NCBI GenBank assembly: GCA_965216025.1 | Contig: CBDCEX010000018.1 | Location: forward strand, 372,001 to 436,000 | Length of the DNA: 64,000 bases | Direction: 5' to 3' | DNA from: JADFQT01 sp965216025 | Lineage (GTDB): Bacteria > Chloroflexota > Dehalococcoidia > Lucifugimonadales > UBA3495 | Part shown: piece after piece, positions 35,204-43,853 of the stretch | Numbering within the stretch: the first letter of the stretch is position 1 | How the letters are laid out: each line of letters starts with the position of its first letter | Notes under the pieces: generated by a model | Told to the model about the DNA's origin: nothing | The model's database searches: none | What the model saw: only the letters and a program-made list of their open reading frames with translations | Program-made: the position numbers and the translations under genes

Positions 35204-37995
35204 GACCGCAACCCCGAACGCACCAGCTCCGGCACTCCCTGGAGGGCAGCATCCAGTTTTGCCGGCTGGCGTCCACCGGCTTGGGCCATCTCCGCCTGCC
35301 CGCCGCCGCCGCCGCCCATAACTCGAGCCGTGTCCCGAGCAATGTTACCGGCGTGAAGTCCGCGAGTAACCAGGTCGGTGGTTACCATGGCCACCAGCAG
35401 AGGGTTGTCGTTGACTATCGCGGCCAGCACCACTACCACACTGGAAAGCCTACCCTTGAGGAAATCTCCCATCTCCCGCATGGCCTCGGCGCTGCCGGCC
35501 GAGGTCCGGCTGGCCACGACCTTTACCCCCTCCACGTCCTGGACCCGCCCCAGCATCTCTTCGGCTTCTCCCCGCAGACTACTTCGCTCCAGGGCGGTCA
35601 GGCGGCGCCTGAGATCCTCGGTGTCCTGGAGGAAGCTATCCAGCCTGGCTTCCAGGTCGGCCACTGGTGTTTGCAGCCGCCGGGAAAGGGCTTCCAGCCG
35701 GGTTCCCTGCTCAACGAACAGTTCCTCGGCGGCCCGACCGGTCACGGCCTCGATTCGGCGCATTCCGCCGCCGATGCTGGACTCGCCCAGCACGAACAGG
35801 GTGCCCACCTGTCCGGTGGCCGCCACGTGGGTACCCCCGCATACCTCGACGCTGAAGGGAGCCTGCTGGGCATTGTCATGGCCAGTCGCGGTGGAATCGG
35901 TCGTGGAATCGCCGGGGGACATGGCTACAACGCGCACGACGTCACCATAGCGGTCTCCGAAGAAGGCCAGGGCACCCTCGCGCACCGCATCGGCGTAGCT
36001 GGTCTCATGGGTGCTGACCCGCAGGTTCTCCCGCACCTTCTCATTGGCCAGCCCCTGGACCGATAGCTGCTCTTGGGGGGAGAGGGCGCTGACGTGGCTG
36101 AAGTCAAACCGCAGCCGCTCCGGTGTCACTAGGGAACCGGCCTGCCTCACGTGGGGCCCCAGCACCGAGCGCAGGGCGGCGTGGAGCAGGTGGGTGCCGC
36201 TGTGGTTCCGGGCGGAATCCAACCGGTGGGACACCTCTACTTCCGCGGTGACTGCTTCCCCCAGCGAAAGGTCTCCCCGCTCCACCACACCGTGATGCAC
36301 GGTTAGGCCGGCCACCGGGCTCTGGGTGTCGGTGATTCGGGCGACACCGTTGGGACCGGTGATGGTTCCCCGGTCTCCCACCTGACCGCCGCCCTCGGCG
36401 TAGAAGGGAGTGTCCTGCAGGACAATCTCCACTTGCTGGCCTTGGGTAGCGTGTCCCTGGGGCGCACCCTGCCCTGAGCCTGTCGATAGGTCCACCAGAA
36501 TAGCCAGCAGCACCGTGTCCCGTTTCAGCTCCTGGTAGCCAACGAACTGGGTCTGGCCGACTCCCAGGTTCTCGTAGGCGGTCAACATCTCCATGCTGCC
36601 GCTGAAAGCCTGGGCCGCTCGGGACTGCTCCCGCTGGGCCGCCATCTCGCGCTCGAATCCCTCCAGGTCCACCGTCAGGCCATTCTCCCGGGCGATATCG
36701 GCGGTCAACTCCGGAGGGAAGCCGGAGGTGTCGTGGAGCAGAAAAACCTCTTCTCCGGATATTTGCTTGGCGTCGCCGGCTGCCGCACCGATTTTTTTGT
36801 GGAGGGGAATTATCTGATCTTCCAGCAGGCGCATACCCGTCTGCATGGCCTCGCTGAACCGCTCCTCCTCCAGCTGGATGACTCGGAGGATGAAATCGTG
36901 GTTTTCCTGGAGCTCCCGGTACACCAGGCCGAAGCTTTCCAGGACCACCTCGGCAACTTTAGGCAAGAAGGGCTCCTCCAGACCAAGTCGCCGCCCGTAG
37001 CGGATGGCCCGCCGGATGATCCGCCGCAGCACGTAGCCCCGCCCGGCATTGCCCGGTACCACCCCGTCGCCGATTAGAAAGCAGGTGGCCCGGGCGTGCT
37101 CGGCGACCACCCGGATGGCGTAGTCGGTTCCCTGGTCTGCGCCGTAGGTCTTGCCGGTTAGAGCGCAGACCTGCTGGACAATGGGCCAAAAAAGGTCGGT
37201 CTCGTAGACGTTGGACTTGCCCTGGAGCACGGCGGCGGCCCGCTCCAATCCCATGCCGGTATCGACGCTGGGCGCGGGCAGGGGCGTGCGGTTGCGTTGC
37301 GGGTCCTGGTAAAACTGCATAAAAACCAGGTTCCACAGCTCCACAAACCGCTCGCAGTCGCAGTTGGGATGGCAACCGGGCACCGGGACTGGTTCGCCGC
37401 TGGTCATCTCCTGGCGCTGCAACTCGGCCAGCCTGTCCGGAGTGACCATATCCCCGCAGCCCTTCTCCGCACCGCCGTCGTAGTGCAGCTCGGAGCAGGG
37501 TCCGGTAGGGCCTTCGGTACCGGCCGGCCCCCACCAGTTGTCCTTGTCGCCGTAGCGGTAAATTCGCTCTTCCGGGATGCCGATGTCATTTAGCCAAATC
37601 TCGTAGGCCTCGTCGTCATCTAGGTGGACGGTTACGAAGATGCGCTCGTGGGGGATTTGGAATAGCTCGGTAACCAACTCCCAGGCGAAGGAGACCGCAT
37701 CCTTTTTGAAGTAGTCGCCAATGCTGAAATTACCCAGCATTTCAAAAAATGTGAGGTGCTTGTGGTCGCCCACCTCGTCGATATCCGTCGTGCGGAAGCT
37801 CTTCTGATAGCTGGTCAAACGGCGAGACGGCGGGGTTTGCTCGCCCATGAAGAAAGGCTTTAACGGCACCATTCCAGCGCTGGTGAAGAGAAGGGTGGGG
37901 TCGCCCGCCGGTATCAGGGAGGCGCTGGGCTGGTGGAGGTGCCCCCTGCCTTCAAAAAAGCGAATAAAAGATTCTCTTATTTCATGCCCTTTCAT
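35200..37995 (-). CDS. alaS: Alanyl-tRNA synthetase
   Basis: AlaRS charges tRNA-Ala. ATG 37995 gives MKGHEIRESFIRFFEGRGHL, the family start, and 931 residues. The catalytic domain includes the HKHLTFFEMLGNFSIGDYFK motif. The editing domain has its zinc/hydrolysis site HSGTHLLHAALR and CGGTHVAATGQVG. The C-terminal coiled-coil and DHHA1 domain with GGGGGGQAEMAQAGG close it. Two low-complexity inserts stand out: TGSGQGAPQGHATQGQQ (about residues 504-520), whose DNA contains a family B repeat fragment, and SPGDSTTDSTATGHDNAQQ just before the CGGTHV site. Both lie in surface loops and keep the frame. ruvX follows in an overlapping operon. Confidence 0.96.
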   Translation of the reverse strand: MKGHEIRESFIRFFEGRGHLHQPSASLIPAGDPTLLFTSAGMVPLKPFFMGEQTPPSRRLTSYQKSFRTTDIDEVGDHKHLTFFEMLGNFSIGDYFKKDAVSFAWELVTELFQIPHERIFVTVHLDDDEAYEIWLNDIGIPEERIYRYGDKDNWWGPAGTEGPTGPCSELHYDGGAEKGCGDMVTPDRLAELQRQEMTSGEPVPVPGCHPNCDCERFVELWNLVFMQFYQDPQRNRTPLPAPSVDTGMGLERAAAVLQGKSNVYETDLFWPIVQQVCALTGKTYGADQGTDYAIRVVAEHARATCFLIGDGVVPGNAGRGYVLRRIIRRAIRYGRRLGLEEPFLPKVAEVVLESFGLVYRELQENHDFILRVIQLEEERFSEAMQTGMRLLEDQIIPLHKKIGAAAGDAKQISGEEVFLLHDTSGFPPELTADIARENGLTVDLEGFEREMAAQREQSRAAQAFSGSMEMLTAYENLGVGQTQFVGYQELKRDTVLLAILVDLSTGSGQGAPQGHATQGQQVEIVLQDTPFYAEGGGQVGDRGTITGPNGVARITDTQSPVAGLTVHHGVVERGDLSLGEAVTAEVEVSHRLDSARNHSGTHLLHAALRSVLGPHVRQAGSLVTPERLRFDFSHVSALSPQEQLSVQGLANEKVRENLRVSTHETSYADAVREGALAFFGDRYGDVVRVVAMSPGDSTTDSTATGHDNAQQAPFSVEVCGGTHVAATGQVGTLFVLGESSIGGGMRRIEAVTGRAAEELFVEQGTRLEALSRRLQTPVADLEARLDSFLQDTEDLRRRLTALERSSLRGEAEEMLGRVQDVEGVKVVASRTSAGSAEAMREMGDFLKGRLSSVVVVLAAIVNDNPLLVAMVTTDLVTRGLHAGNIARDTARVMGGGGGGQAEMAQAGGRQPAKLDAALQGVPELVRSGLRS
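36472..36490. repeat. Fragment of dispersed repeat B inside alaS
   Basis: CCCTGAGCCTGTCGATAGG matches the GAGC(C/T)(C/T)GTCGA core of repeat family B. On the coding strand it encodes the start of a Ser/Gly/Gln-rich insert. Confidence 0.5.
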
Positions 37996-38296
37996 TATAG
38001 TTGACCCCAATCCAGTTGACCCCAATCGCAATGGACCCCAATCGACCCGCAGCAAAGAGTTGCCCGGGAGGTTACTCAATGCCGGTGTTGGGGCAAATTG
38101 TAAGTCAATGGGAAACGGGACGTCAATTCATTTGGCAAATTCCCAAGGTTGCGATATATAGCTATCATTTGAAATATTTTAGCGTAATACTGGCAACATT
38201 TAATTACCAGTTGAATATAAGTCGTCAAGGTAGTTTCTTGACCCGACTGGCGGCAGACTTTAAGATTAAGGTGTAATTTGGGGTAAGGGGGGGTAG
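37996..38296. other. AT-rich divergent promoter region alaS / SWIM gene
   Basis: 301 bp. At 37999-38028 a 15-bp unit AGTTGACCCCAATCC is duplicated with one end mismatch, and a third, degenerate GGACCCCAATCG follows to 38043. From about 38140 to 38250 the DNA becomes strikingly AT-rich (GCGATATATAGCTATCATTT and on) compared with its surroundings. It probably contains promoters for both genes, but no -35/-10 pair could be chosen. No T-box element was found. Confidence 0.5.
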
Positions 38297-38563
38297 ATGG
38301 ATTCTAGCATCATCGGCAAAGTGGACAAGGCCAGGAAATACGCCGAGGAGACGGAGCGGGTTAGCGTCACCAGCTTCCAGGCTACCTTTCACGGTAAGCA
38401 CGACGTCTACGAAGTCGTCTTCGATTCCGGCAGCTGGCTCTGCCAATGCCTCTTCTTTACCACCCGCGGCGTTTGTAGCCATACCATGGCCCTGCAGCGA
38501 ATCTTGGAGGACGTGCTGAGTACCGAAAAGGCTGCGGCCGAATTCACTTCAATCCCAGATTAA
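38297..38563 (+). CDS. Small SWIM zinc-finger protein
   Basis: The 88 residues are little more than one SWIM domain. WLCQCLFFTTRGVCSHTMAL supplies the C-x-C-xn-C-x-H ligands. SWIM fingers bind DNA or protein in helicase, transposase and recombination partners. Here the finger stands alone, without an enzymatic domain. ATG 38297 gives MDSSIIGKVDKARKYAEETE. GGGGGG before the start may be the ribosome binding site. The function is unknown. Confidence 0.8.
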   Translation: MDSSIIGKVDKARKYAEETERVSVTSFQATFHGKHDVYEVVFDSGSWLCQCLFFTTRGVCSHTMALQRILEDVLSTEKAAAEFTSIPD

Positions 38564-38605
38564 CCCAATAAAGGCCGCCCCTGGACGGTTACCCAGCTAG
38601 CGCGG

Positions 38606-38633
38606 CCGGTTAAGCTCCCGGTTAAGCTCCCGG
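38606..38633. repeat. 12-bp tandem duplication
   Basis: CCGGTTAAGCTC is present twice plus four bases of a third unit, in the gap after the SWIM gene. Confidence 0.85.
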
Positions 38634-38640
38634 AAAGCCG

Positions 38641-38668
38641 ATGGCCGGAGGGAATTCCCTCCGGCCAT
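38641..38668. terminator. Bidirectional terminator between the SWIM gene and fabF
   Basis: A perfect 28-bp palindrome with arms ATGGCCGGAGGGAA, flanked by AT-rich TTAATTAA. It lies between converging genes. Confidence 0.7.
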
Positions 38669-38716
38669 TAATTAATGCTAGTGACGATCCCCGCCGGGCG
38701 ATGGCTTTAGGCTTGC

Positions 38717-39973
38717 TTATTCCTCGAACTTGCGGAAAACCAGGCAGGCATTCTGGCCACCGAAGCCAAAGGCGTTGGAGAGAAGGATTTTTACGCTCGC
38801 TTCCCGCGCCTTATTGGGGACATAGTCCAGATCGCACAGAGGGTCGGGAACCTGATAATTAATGGTGGGGTGAATCATCCCGTCGGTTATGCTCTTCACG
38901 CATGCCGCCGCCTCCAGTGAGCCGGCAGCGCCCAATGAGTGACCGATCATCGACTTGGTGGAGCTGATGGGGATGTGGTAGGCCCGCTCCCCGAACCTTT
39001 GCTTGATGGCCAAAGTCTCAATTGCGTCGTTCAGCGGGGTGGAGGTGCCGTGAGCGTTGATGTAATCTACCTCTGCTTCGGCTACTCCCGCATCCGCCAA
39101 GGCCAGCTTCATCGCCTTGGCTGCACTAGCCCCGGACTCTTCCGGCTGAACCAGGTGCCCGGCGTCGGAGGTGCAGCCAAAACCGACCAGCTCGGCCAGG
39201 ATGGTCGCCTCCCTCCGCAGGGCGTGGTCTAGGGATTCCAACACCAGAATCACCGAGCCTTCAGAAGGGACAAAGCCGTCTCGTCCGGCGTCAAAGGGGC
39301 GGCTGGCCCTTTCTGGGTCCTCGTTGTTGGTGCTTAGGGCCCGCATCACAGCAAATCCGGCCAGGCCCAGCTGGCTGATACCGGCCTCGGTGCCGCCGGC
39401 CAGCACCACGTCTGCCATTCCCCGCCGGATGGCTAGCAACGCTTCTCCCATCGCCTGGTTCGAGGCGGCGCAGGCGGTGGAGCAGGTTGAGTTGTAACCC
39501 TTGGCCCCCACGTAGTGGCCAACGTTGGCCGCCGCCATATTGGGTAGTACCATGGGGAAGAAATAGGGAGACATCCGCATGCCGCCCTTTTCCGTCAGGA
39601 TGCGGCAGTTATCTTCAAGCTCAGGAAAGCCGCCGTTACCGTTGCCCAATATCACTCCAACTCGGTAGGGGTCTTCTTGGGCCATATCCAGATGGGCGGC
39701 CTCCACTCCGGAGAGGGCTGCGGCCACTGCCAACTGGGAAAAACGTGCCATGCGGCGGGCCTCGCGGGCGCCTACGTACTGGGCTGGGTCGAAGCTTTTA
39801 ACCTCGCCGGCGATGCGGCATGGATAACCCGTGGGATCACAAAGGGTCATCGGGCCGATACCGGACCTGCCCTCCAAAAGGTGGGACCAGAATTTTTCCG
39901 GAGTTTCTCCCAAGGGGGTGATTGCCCCCATGCCGGTGATGACCACCCTGGCGTCAACCCTAGTGTCAACCAT
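38717..39973 (-). CDS. fabF: 3-oxoacyl-[acyl-carrier-protein] synthase II (FabF-type)
   Basis: A condensing enzyme of fatty-acid or related acyl chain elongation. The Cys-His-His triad appears as TCSTACAASNQA, YINAHGTSTPLND and SMIGHSLGAAGS. The N-terminal RVVITGMGAITPLG and C-terminal LLSNAFGFGGQNACLVF are standard. 418 residues. The start ATG 39973 (MVDTRVDARVVITG) is followed by a near duplication of GTTGACnCnAGG. A second FabF-type enzyme is encoded at 49497, and neither lies in a fab cluster. One may serve a special chain type. Confidence 0.92.
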   Translation of the reverse strand: MVDTRVDARVVITGMGAITPLGETPEKFWSHLLEGRSGIGPMTLCDPTGYPCRIAGEVKSFDPAQYVGAREARRMARFSQLAVAAALSGVEAAHLDMAQEDPYRVGVILGNGNGGFPELEDNCRILTEKGGMRMSPYFFPMVLPNMAAANVGHYVGAKGYNSTCSTACAASNQAMGEALLAIRRGMADVVLAGGTEAGISQLGLAGFAVMRALSTNNEDPERASRPFDAGRDGFVPSEGSVILVLESLDHALRREATILAELVGFGCTSDAGHLVQPEESGASAAKAMKLALADAGVAEAEVDYINAHGTSTPLNDAIETLAIKQRFGERAYHIPISSTKSMIGHSLGAAGSLEAAACVKSITDGMIHPTINYQVPDPLCDLDYVPNKAREASVKILLSNAFGFGGQNACLVFRKFEE

Positions 39974-40040
39974 AGAATAGCCGCCGCATGAGTGTCTTAC
40001 TTTTCAATATCCTGAATTCCCGAATTGCAGCCGTTGAATT

Positions 40041-41417
40041 TCAACCTGCCGGCCGTTTGCCAGCCGGCAGCAGGTCTGGATATAGCTCCGGCTCGATACC
40101 CAGCACCGCTTCTCGAATTTCGGCCGCAACAAAGAGCGATCCTATCCCCAAAATCAGGTCGTCCGGACCGGCTGCCTGGCGGGCCAGGCTAACCGCCTCC
40201 TCCACCGTTTCAATCTCGGCGACGGACGCGGTTCCCCGATCTCTAAATAATTCCCCCACTTCATCGGGAGGAACCGACCGGGGATGTCTTGAACGGGTAG
40301 CATACACTGTGGTGCCCTGCTGAGCCAATAGGTTCACCATTTCGGAAATCTGCTTGTCCCTGGAGAAACCAACAATAAGGGCTATCCGCCGATAGCTGAA
40401 ATATTCGGGCAAGGACCTCAATAATACGCCGATCGAATGAGCATTGTGGGCACCGTCGGCGAGCAACAGGGGCTTCGTGGCAAGCACCTCCATGCGGCAA
40501 GGCCAGGATGCAGTGGCGAATCCTTGCTTGATGGCATCTTGGGGGATAGCGTATCCCTTCTCCATCAAAATTTCCAGGGCAGCCAGGGCGCTTGACGCAT
40601 TTTCCAGCTGATGGGTTCCGAGGAGGGGAATTTGCAGAGAGTATTCTCCCAACCGCCCCCGGACCCGCAGCGACTGCCCGTCGATACTGTGTTCTTCCAG
40701 ATTCCAATTAACGTCTTCCAGCAGCCGGATGGGAATAGCGCGCTGTTCCCGGCATTTGGACAAGATTACCTCAAGGGCTTGCGGAGGCTGAGGCGCTATT
40801 ACCACCGGGACCTGGGACTTGATGATTCCCGCCTTTTCCGCCGCGATTTGCTCCAGGGAATCACCCAAAATGCCGGTATGGTCCAGGCTGATGGAAGTGA
40901 TTATCGCCACTTCCGGGTCGACCACGTTGGTGGCGTCCAGGCGCCCGCCCAGACCTACTTCAATGGTTTGGAAGTCCACCCGGTCCTCGGAAAAGCACCA
41001 GAATGCCATCGCCGTCATGAATTCAAACAGTGAAACCTCGCCCAGCTGAGCACTGCGCCCTATTCGTTCCTGAAAGGGCCAGAGCTCTTGTACCAGGGAG
41101 GCGAATCTGGGCTGGGAGATCGGGGCGGTGTCTCGCCTGATCCGTTCGCAAAAAGAGTGCAAATGGGGGGAAGAATAAAAGCCGGTTCGGTAGCCGGCGG
41201 CCGCCAGGACCGAGTCGCAAAACGCCGCGGTGCTGCCTTTGCCTTTGGTGCCGGCGACATGAATGGCTGGAGTGGAACGGTGGGGGTTTCCCAAGAGCTC
41301 CAGGAAGCGATCCATGCGCCCTAGATCAAAGATCTGCTTCTGACGAGGAGCAACTGGTTGGCGCCGCTCGTGGTCTACGAGGGAAAGCAGGCGGTTTATG
41401 GATTCCCGGTAGTCCAA
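40041..41417 (-). CDS. folC: Folylpolyglutamate / dihydrofolate synthase
   Basis: FolC adds glutamate to folates using ATP. HVAGTKGKGSTAAFCDSVLA is the P-loop, HLHSFCERIRRD and GLGGRLDATNVVDPEVAIIT are family motifs, and ISLDHTGILGDSLEQIAAEK is the conserved loop with the carbamylated Lys/His region. DGAHNAHSIGVLL begins the C-terminal ligase domain. 458 residues. The start codon is probably TTG 41417 after AGGGAAAAGA. Confidence 0.93.
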   Translation of the reverse strand: MDYRESINRLLSLVDHERRQPVAPRQKQIFDLGRMDRFLELLGNPHRSTPAIHVAGTKGKGSTAAFCDSVLAAAGYRTGFYSSPHLHSFCERIRRDTAPISQPRFASLVQELWPFQERIGRSAQLGEVSLFEFMTAMAFWCFSEDRVDFQTIEVGLGGRLDATNVVDPEVAIITSISLDHTGILGDSLEQIAAEKAGIIKSQVPVVIAPQPPQALEVILSKCREQRAIPIRLLEDVNWNLEEHSIDGQSLRVRGRLGEYSLQIPLLGTHQLENASSALAALEILMEKGYAIPQDAIKQGFATASWPCRMEVLATKPLLLADGAHNAHSIGVLLRSLPEYFSYRRIALIVGFSRDKQISEMVNLLAQQGTTVYATRSRHPRSVPPDEVGELFRDRGTASVAEIETVEEAVSLARQAAGPDDLILGIGSLFVAAEIREAVLGIEPELYPDLLPAGKRPAG

Positions 41418-41432
41418 TCTTTTCCCTGGACG

Positions 41433-42386
41433 TTAGTGATCCCGTATGTGTCTGGGCATGAACCCCGACAAAATGCTTAGCCCATCCCGAAATCTCACCG
41501 AATTGACGAAGTCTATGTTACCTTCCAGGGGGCGCGGGGTAAAGCCAAAGGTCTGCTGCACCGACTCCGGTTCGGTGACATTGCGATTAGTCGCCAACCG
41601 GAGTTGCTCCACGGTGACGGGAGGCCTGGGTAGCAACTTTTCCATCAGGGCCACGTTGGGGCGCATCAGCCAAACGGGTAGATGAATTATACCCCTTCGC
41701 TGGCCCATGGTCCGGGCTACAATGCCGAGGATTTCGTTGTAACTGGGTTGGTCCGGCCCGCCGATTTCGACGGTCTTGCCCTTGAGGTCATCCCGGTCCA
41801 GGGTCAGGGCCAGGCATCTGGCTACATCGGCCGCCGCGATGGGCTGGAACCGATTGCGGCCCCGGCCTGGCATCGGCACCAAGAGGAAAACGCGTACCAA
41901 TGCGGCGAGGGAATTCAGGAAGGCGTCGCCTTCGCCGAAGATAATGGACGGCCGTAGAATAGTATAAGGTAGCCCCCCATTGATCACCTCCTGCTCACCC
42001 TGCCATTTGCTGTGGGTAAATCGGAAGCTGGGATTGCTGGTGGCTCCTATCGCGCTGACCAGAATGAAGTGCTTCACACCGCCCAATTCCCGGCAGACAG
42101 CAACAATATTGGCCGTACCCTGCCGGTTGATTTCTTCAAAGGTGGCGTCTGCCTTCTGCTGGATGATCGCGGCCAGGTGGATCACAGCCTCCACCCCCTG
42201 GCATGCGGCGCTCAGGGCATCCAGGTCGGTCACGCTGCCATAGTGAATCTGCAGAGATCGGTCGGAGAAGATGCGCTCCCGTCCCGGAGTGTGGACCAGG
42301 CAGCGGACCTGATGGTGGCGAGCCAGGAGTTCTCGGACGACCTGCCGCCCCAGAAACCCGGTAGCTCCGGTAACCAGCACCACCAT
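41433..42386 (-). CDS. NAD(P)-binding epimerase/dehydrogenase (complex I NDUFA9-like SDR)
   Basis: An atypical short-chain dehydrogenase: VLVTGATGFLGRQVVRELLA is the nucleotide-binding start, VIHLAAIIQQKADATFEEIN follows, and HSKWQGEQEVINGGLPYTIL carries a lysine in the catalytic region without the usual Y-x-x-x-K tyrosine. Proteins of this set (NDUFA9-like) often bind NADP(H) without turnover and have a hydrophobic tail. 317 residues. It is 15 bp upstream of folC in the same direction, so they are probably co-transcribed. Confidence 0.85.
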   Translation of the reverse strand: MVVLVTGATGFLGRQVVRELLARHHQVRCLVHTPGRERIFSDRSLQIHYGSVTDLDALSAACQGVEAVIHLAAIIQQKADATFEEINRQGTANIVAVCRELGGVKHFILVSAIGATSNPSFRFTHSKWQGEQEVINGGLPYTILRPSIIFGEGDAFLNSLAALVRVFLLVPMPGRGRNRFQPIAAADVARCLALTLDRDDLKGKTVEIGGPDQPSYNEILGIVARTMGQRRGIIHLPVWLMRPNVALMEKLLPRPPVTVEQLRLATNRNVTEPESVQQTFGFTPRPLEGNIDFVNSVRFRDGLSILSGFMPRHIRDH

Positions 42387-42646
42387 TTTACTGCCTCCGA
42401 CCTGGGCGTGGACCCGGATAAATCTCCGGCAAATCGATTGCGATAGACTGTCGGCCGATAACGATCACAGAATTGCAGTTTTCGGAGCCCGCTGTCAAGT
42501 CGGCCCTAACCAGCGGGATTGGTTTTCTGGCGGACAAACCTATTGGCCTGATCTCCTCTGATGCAGTAGTATTTATGTACCCTCCCCTAAAACATCAAAA
42601 CATCCACCAGGGAGAGGAAAGCAAGTTAGATACAAGAGGGGCTGAC

Positions 42647-43093
42647 TTGAAGGTTTACGTGGCGTCTTCCTGGCGCAATGATGCTCAGCCTGGGGTCGTA
42701 GAGGCCCTGCGAGGGGCCGGCCACCAGGTATACGATTTTCGAAATCCTGATCAGAATGGTTCGGGATTTCACTGGTCGGACATCTCTCCCCAATGGGAGA
42801 GTTGGACGCCGGAAAATTTTATAGAAGGGTTGGAACACCCCTTGGCCCGAAAGGGGTTCGACAGCGATTTTCAAGCTCTGGATTGGGCCGATGCCGTGGT
42901 GATGGTGATGCCCTGCGGTCGCAGTGCCCACCTGGAGTTGGGCTACGCCGCCGGGCAGAAAAAAACTACGGTAATTATGGTTACCCAAGCCGAGCCCGAG
43001 CTGATGTATAAGATGGCAACCCACCTGGTGACCAGCACCCAGCAGATGCTCGCGGCCTTGCGGAACGAGCAAGAAATCGCTTCGGGCGGCTGA
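42647..43093 (+). CDS. Nucleoside 2-deoxyribosyltransferase-like protein
   Basis: The 148-residue frame starts at TTG 42647, chosen because AGAGGGG lies six bases upstream and the family start LKVYVASSWRND follows. The YVASSWRN... GHQVYDFRNP ... WADAVVMVMPCGRSAHLELG pattern matches the nucleoside 2-deoxyribosyltransferase/DUF4406 fold, in which the Glu of HLELG is catalytic. Enzyme activity is unproven in this branch. The longer frame upstream to 42473 lacks similarity. Confidence 0.75.
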   Translation: MKVYVASSWRNDAQPGVVEALRGAGHQVYDFRNPDQNGSGFHWSDISPQWESWTPENFIEGLEHPLARKGFDSDFQALDWADAVVMVMPCGRSAHLELGYAAGQKKTTVIMVTQAEPELMYKMATHLVTSTQQMLAALRNEQEIASGG

Positions 43094-43119
43094 GATCCCG
43101 AGCTGTAGGAGGTGATTGG

Positions 43120-43794
43120 GTGTCTCAGGAGCTAGGCAGGCTAGAGCGACCCGCCGCCCAACAGTATGCCGGTAAGCGAAAACTGCTGCTGCTGCCGCTG
43201 ATTCAAGCCCCAGGGTTGGAGGTACCGGCAGCCACGGAGCTGCTGGACAGGTTCTGGGATCAGACGCGCCAGCAGATTGCTTCTTTGGAAAGCGGCCTGG
43301 GGCGCCTCCGGCACATCTTTCACGAGACCCTCACTGAAGGCGGCGAATCAGGTCTGAAGCAGCTGGAGATGTCCGACTCTCGCAGCCACCGCTTCGTGCA
43401 AGAGAAATGCCAGGCCGGTGCTTCGCTGGTTGCTATCGAAGAGCCCGAGCTGCTGATGGAAACTCTGGACCTGCGCCGGTTCTTGATGATGCCTTTAGCC
43501 AGCCAGCGGGTGGCTCAGCGGATCCAGGAGTGGTTCGCCGAGAGCAACCGCGAGAGGTACCAGCACATAGCGGAGCGAATAGACGCCAGCATAGGGGAGG
43601 ACCAGGTCGGACTGCTGCTGATTAGCGAAGGACACCAGGTGCAATTTCCCTCGGACCTGGAGGTTTTTTATGTTGCGCCGCCGGCTTTGGATGATTTCCG
43701 GCGCTGGTTCCAGGGTTGGCTGGCGGAGCAGCGGCAGGAAAGGTCCTCAAGCACGACCCCGGAAGAGTATTCAGAAGAGAAGCCAGAGGAGTAG
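43120..43794 (+). CDS. Conserved hypothetical protein
   Basis: I do not recognise the family. The GTG start at 43120 has a perfect AGGAGGTG ribosome binding site. The 224 residues are soluble and helix-rich, with SLESGLGRLRHIFHETLTEG, MMPLASQRVAQRIQEWFAES and a C-terminal WFQGWLAEQRQE; the end is very acidic (TPEEYSEEKPEE). It follows the deoxyribosyltransferase-like gene by 26 bp in the same direction, so they probably form an operon. The GVQF-like pocket IGEDQVGLLLISEGHQVQFP could be a small beta sheet. The function is unknown. Confidence 0.75.
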   Translation: MSQELGRLERPAAQQYAGKRKLLLLPLIQAPGLEVPAATELLDRFWDQTRQQIASLESGLGRLRHIFHETLTEGGESGLKQLEMSDSRSHRFVQEKCQAGASLVAIEEPELLMETLDLRRFLMMPLASQRVAQRIQEWFAESNRERYQHIAERIDASIGEDQVGLLLISEGHQVQFPSDLEVFYVAPPALDDFRRWFQGWLAEQRQERSSSTTPEEYSEEKPEE

Positions 43795-43853
43795 CCGCTT
43801 CTTGGCATTCCCAACTGCACCGGAAAGGGCGTTTGTGGCATCCCCCCGGGCCG

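Noticed and set aside
38001..38276. A 91-codon open frame upstream of the SWIM gene.
   Set aside because: It begins in the tandem repeat TTGACCCCAAT and runs through the AT-rich promoter region, with no ribosome binding site.
37996..38280. T-box riboswitch upstream of alaS.
   Set aside because: No conserved T-box sequence or antiterminator pairing was seen on the minus strand.
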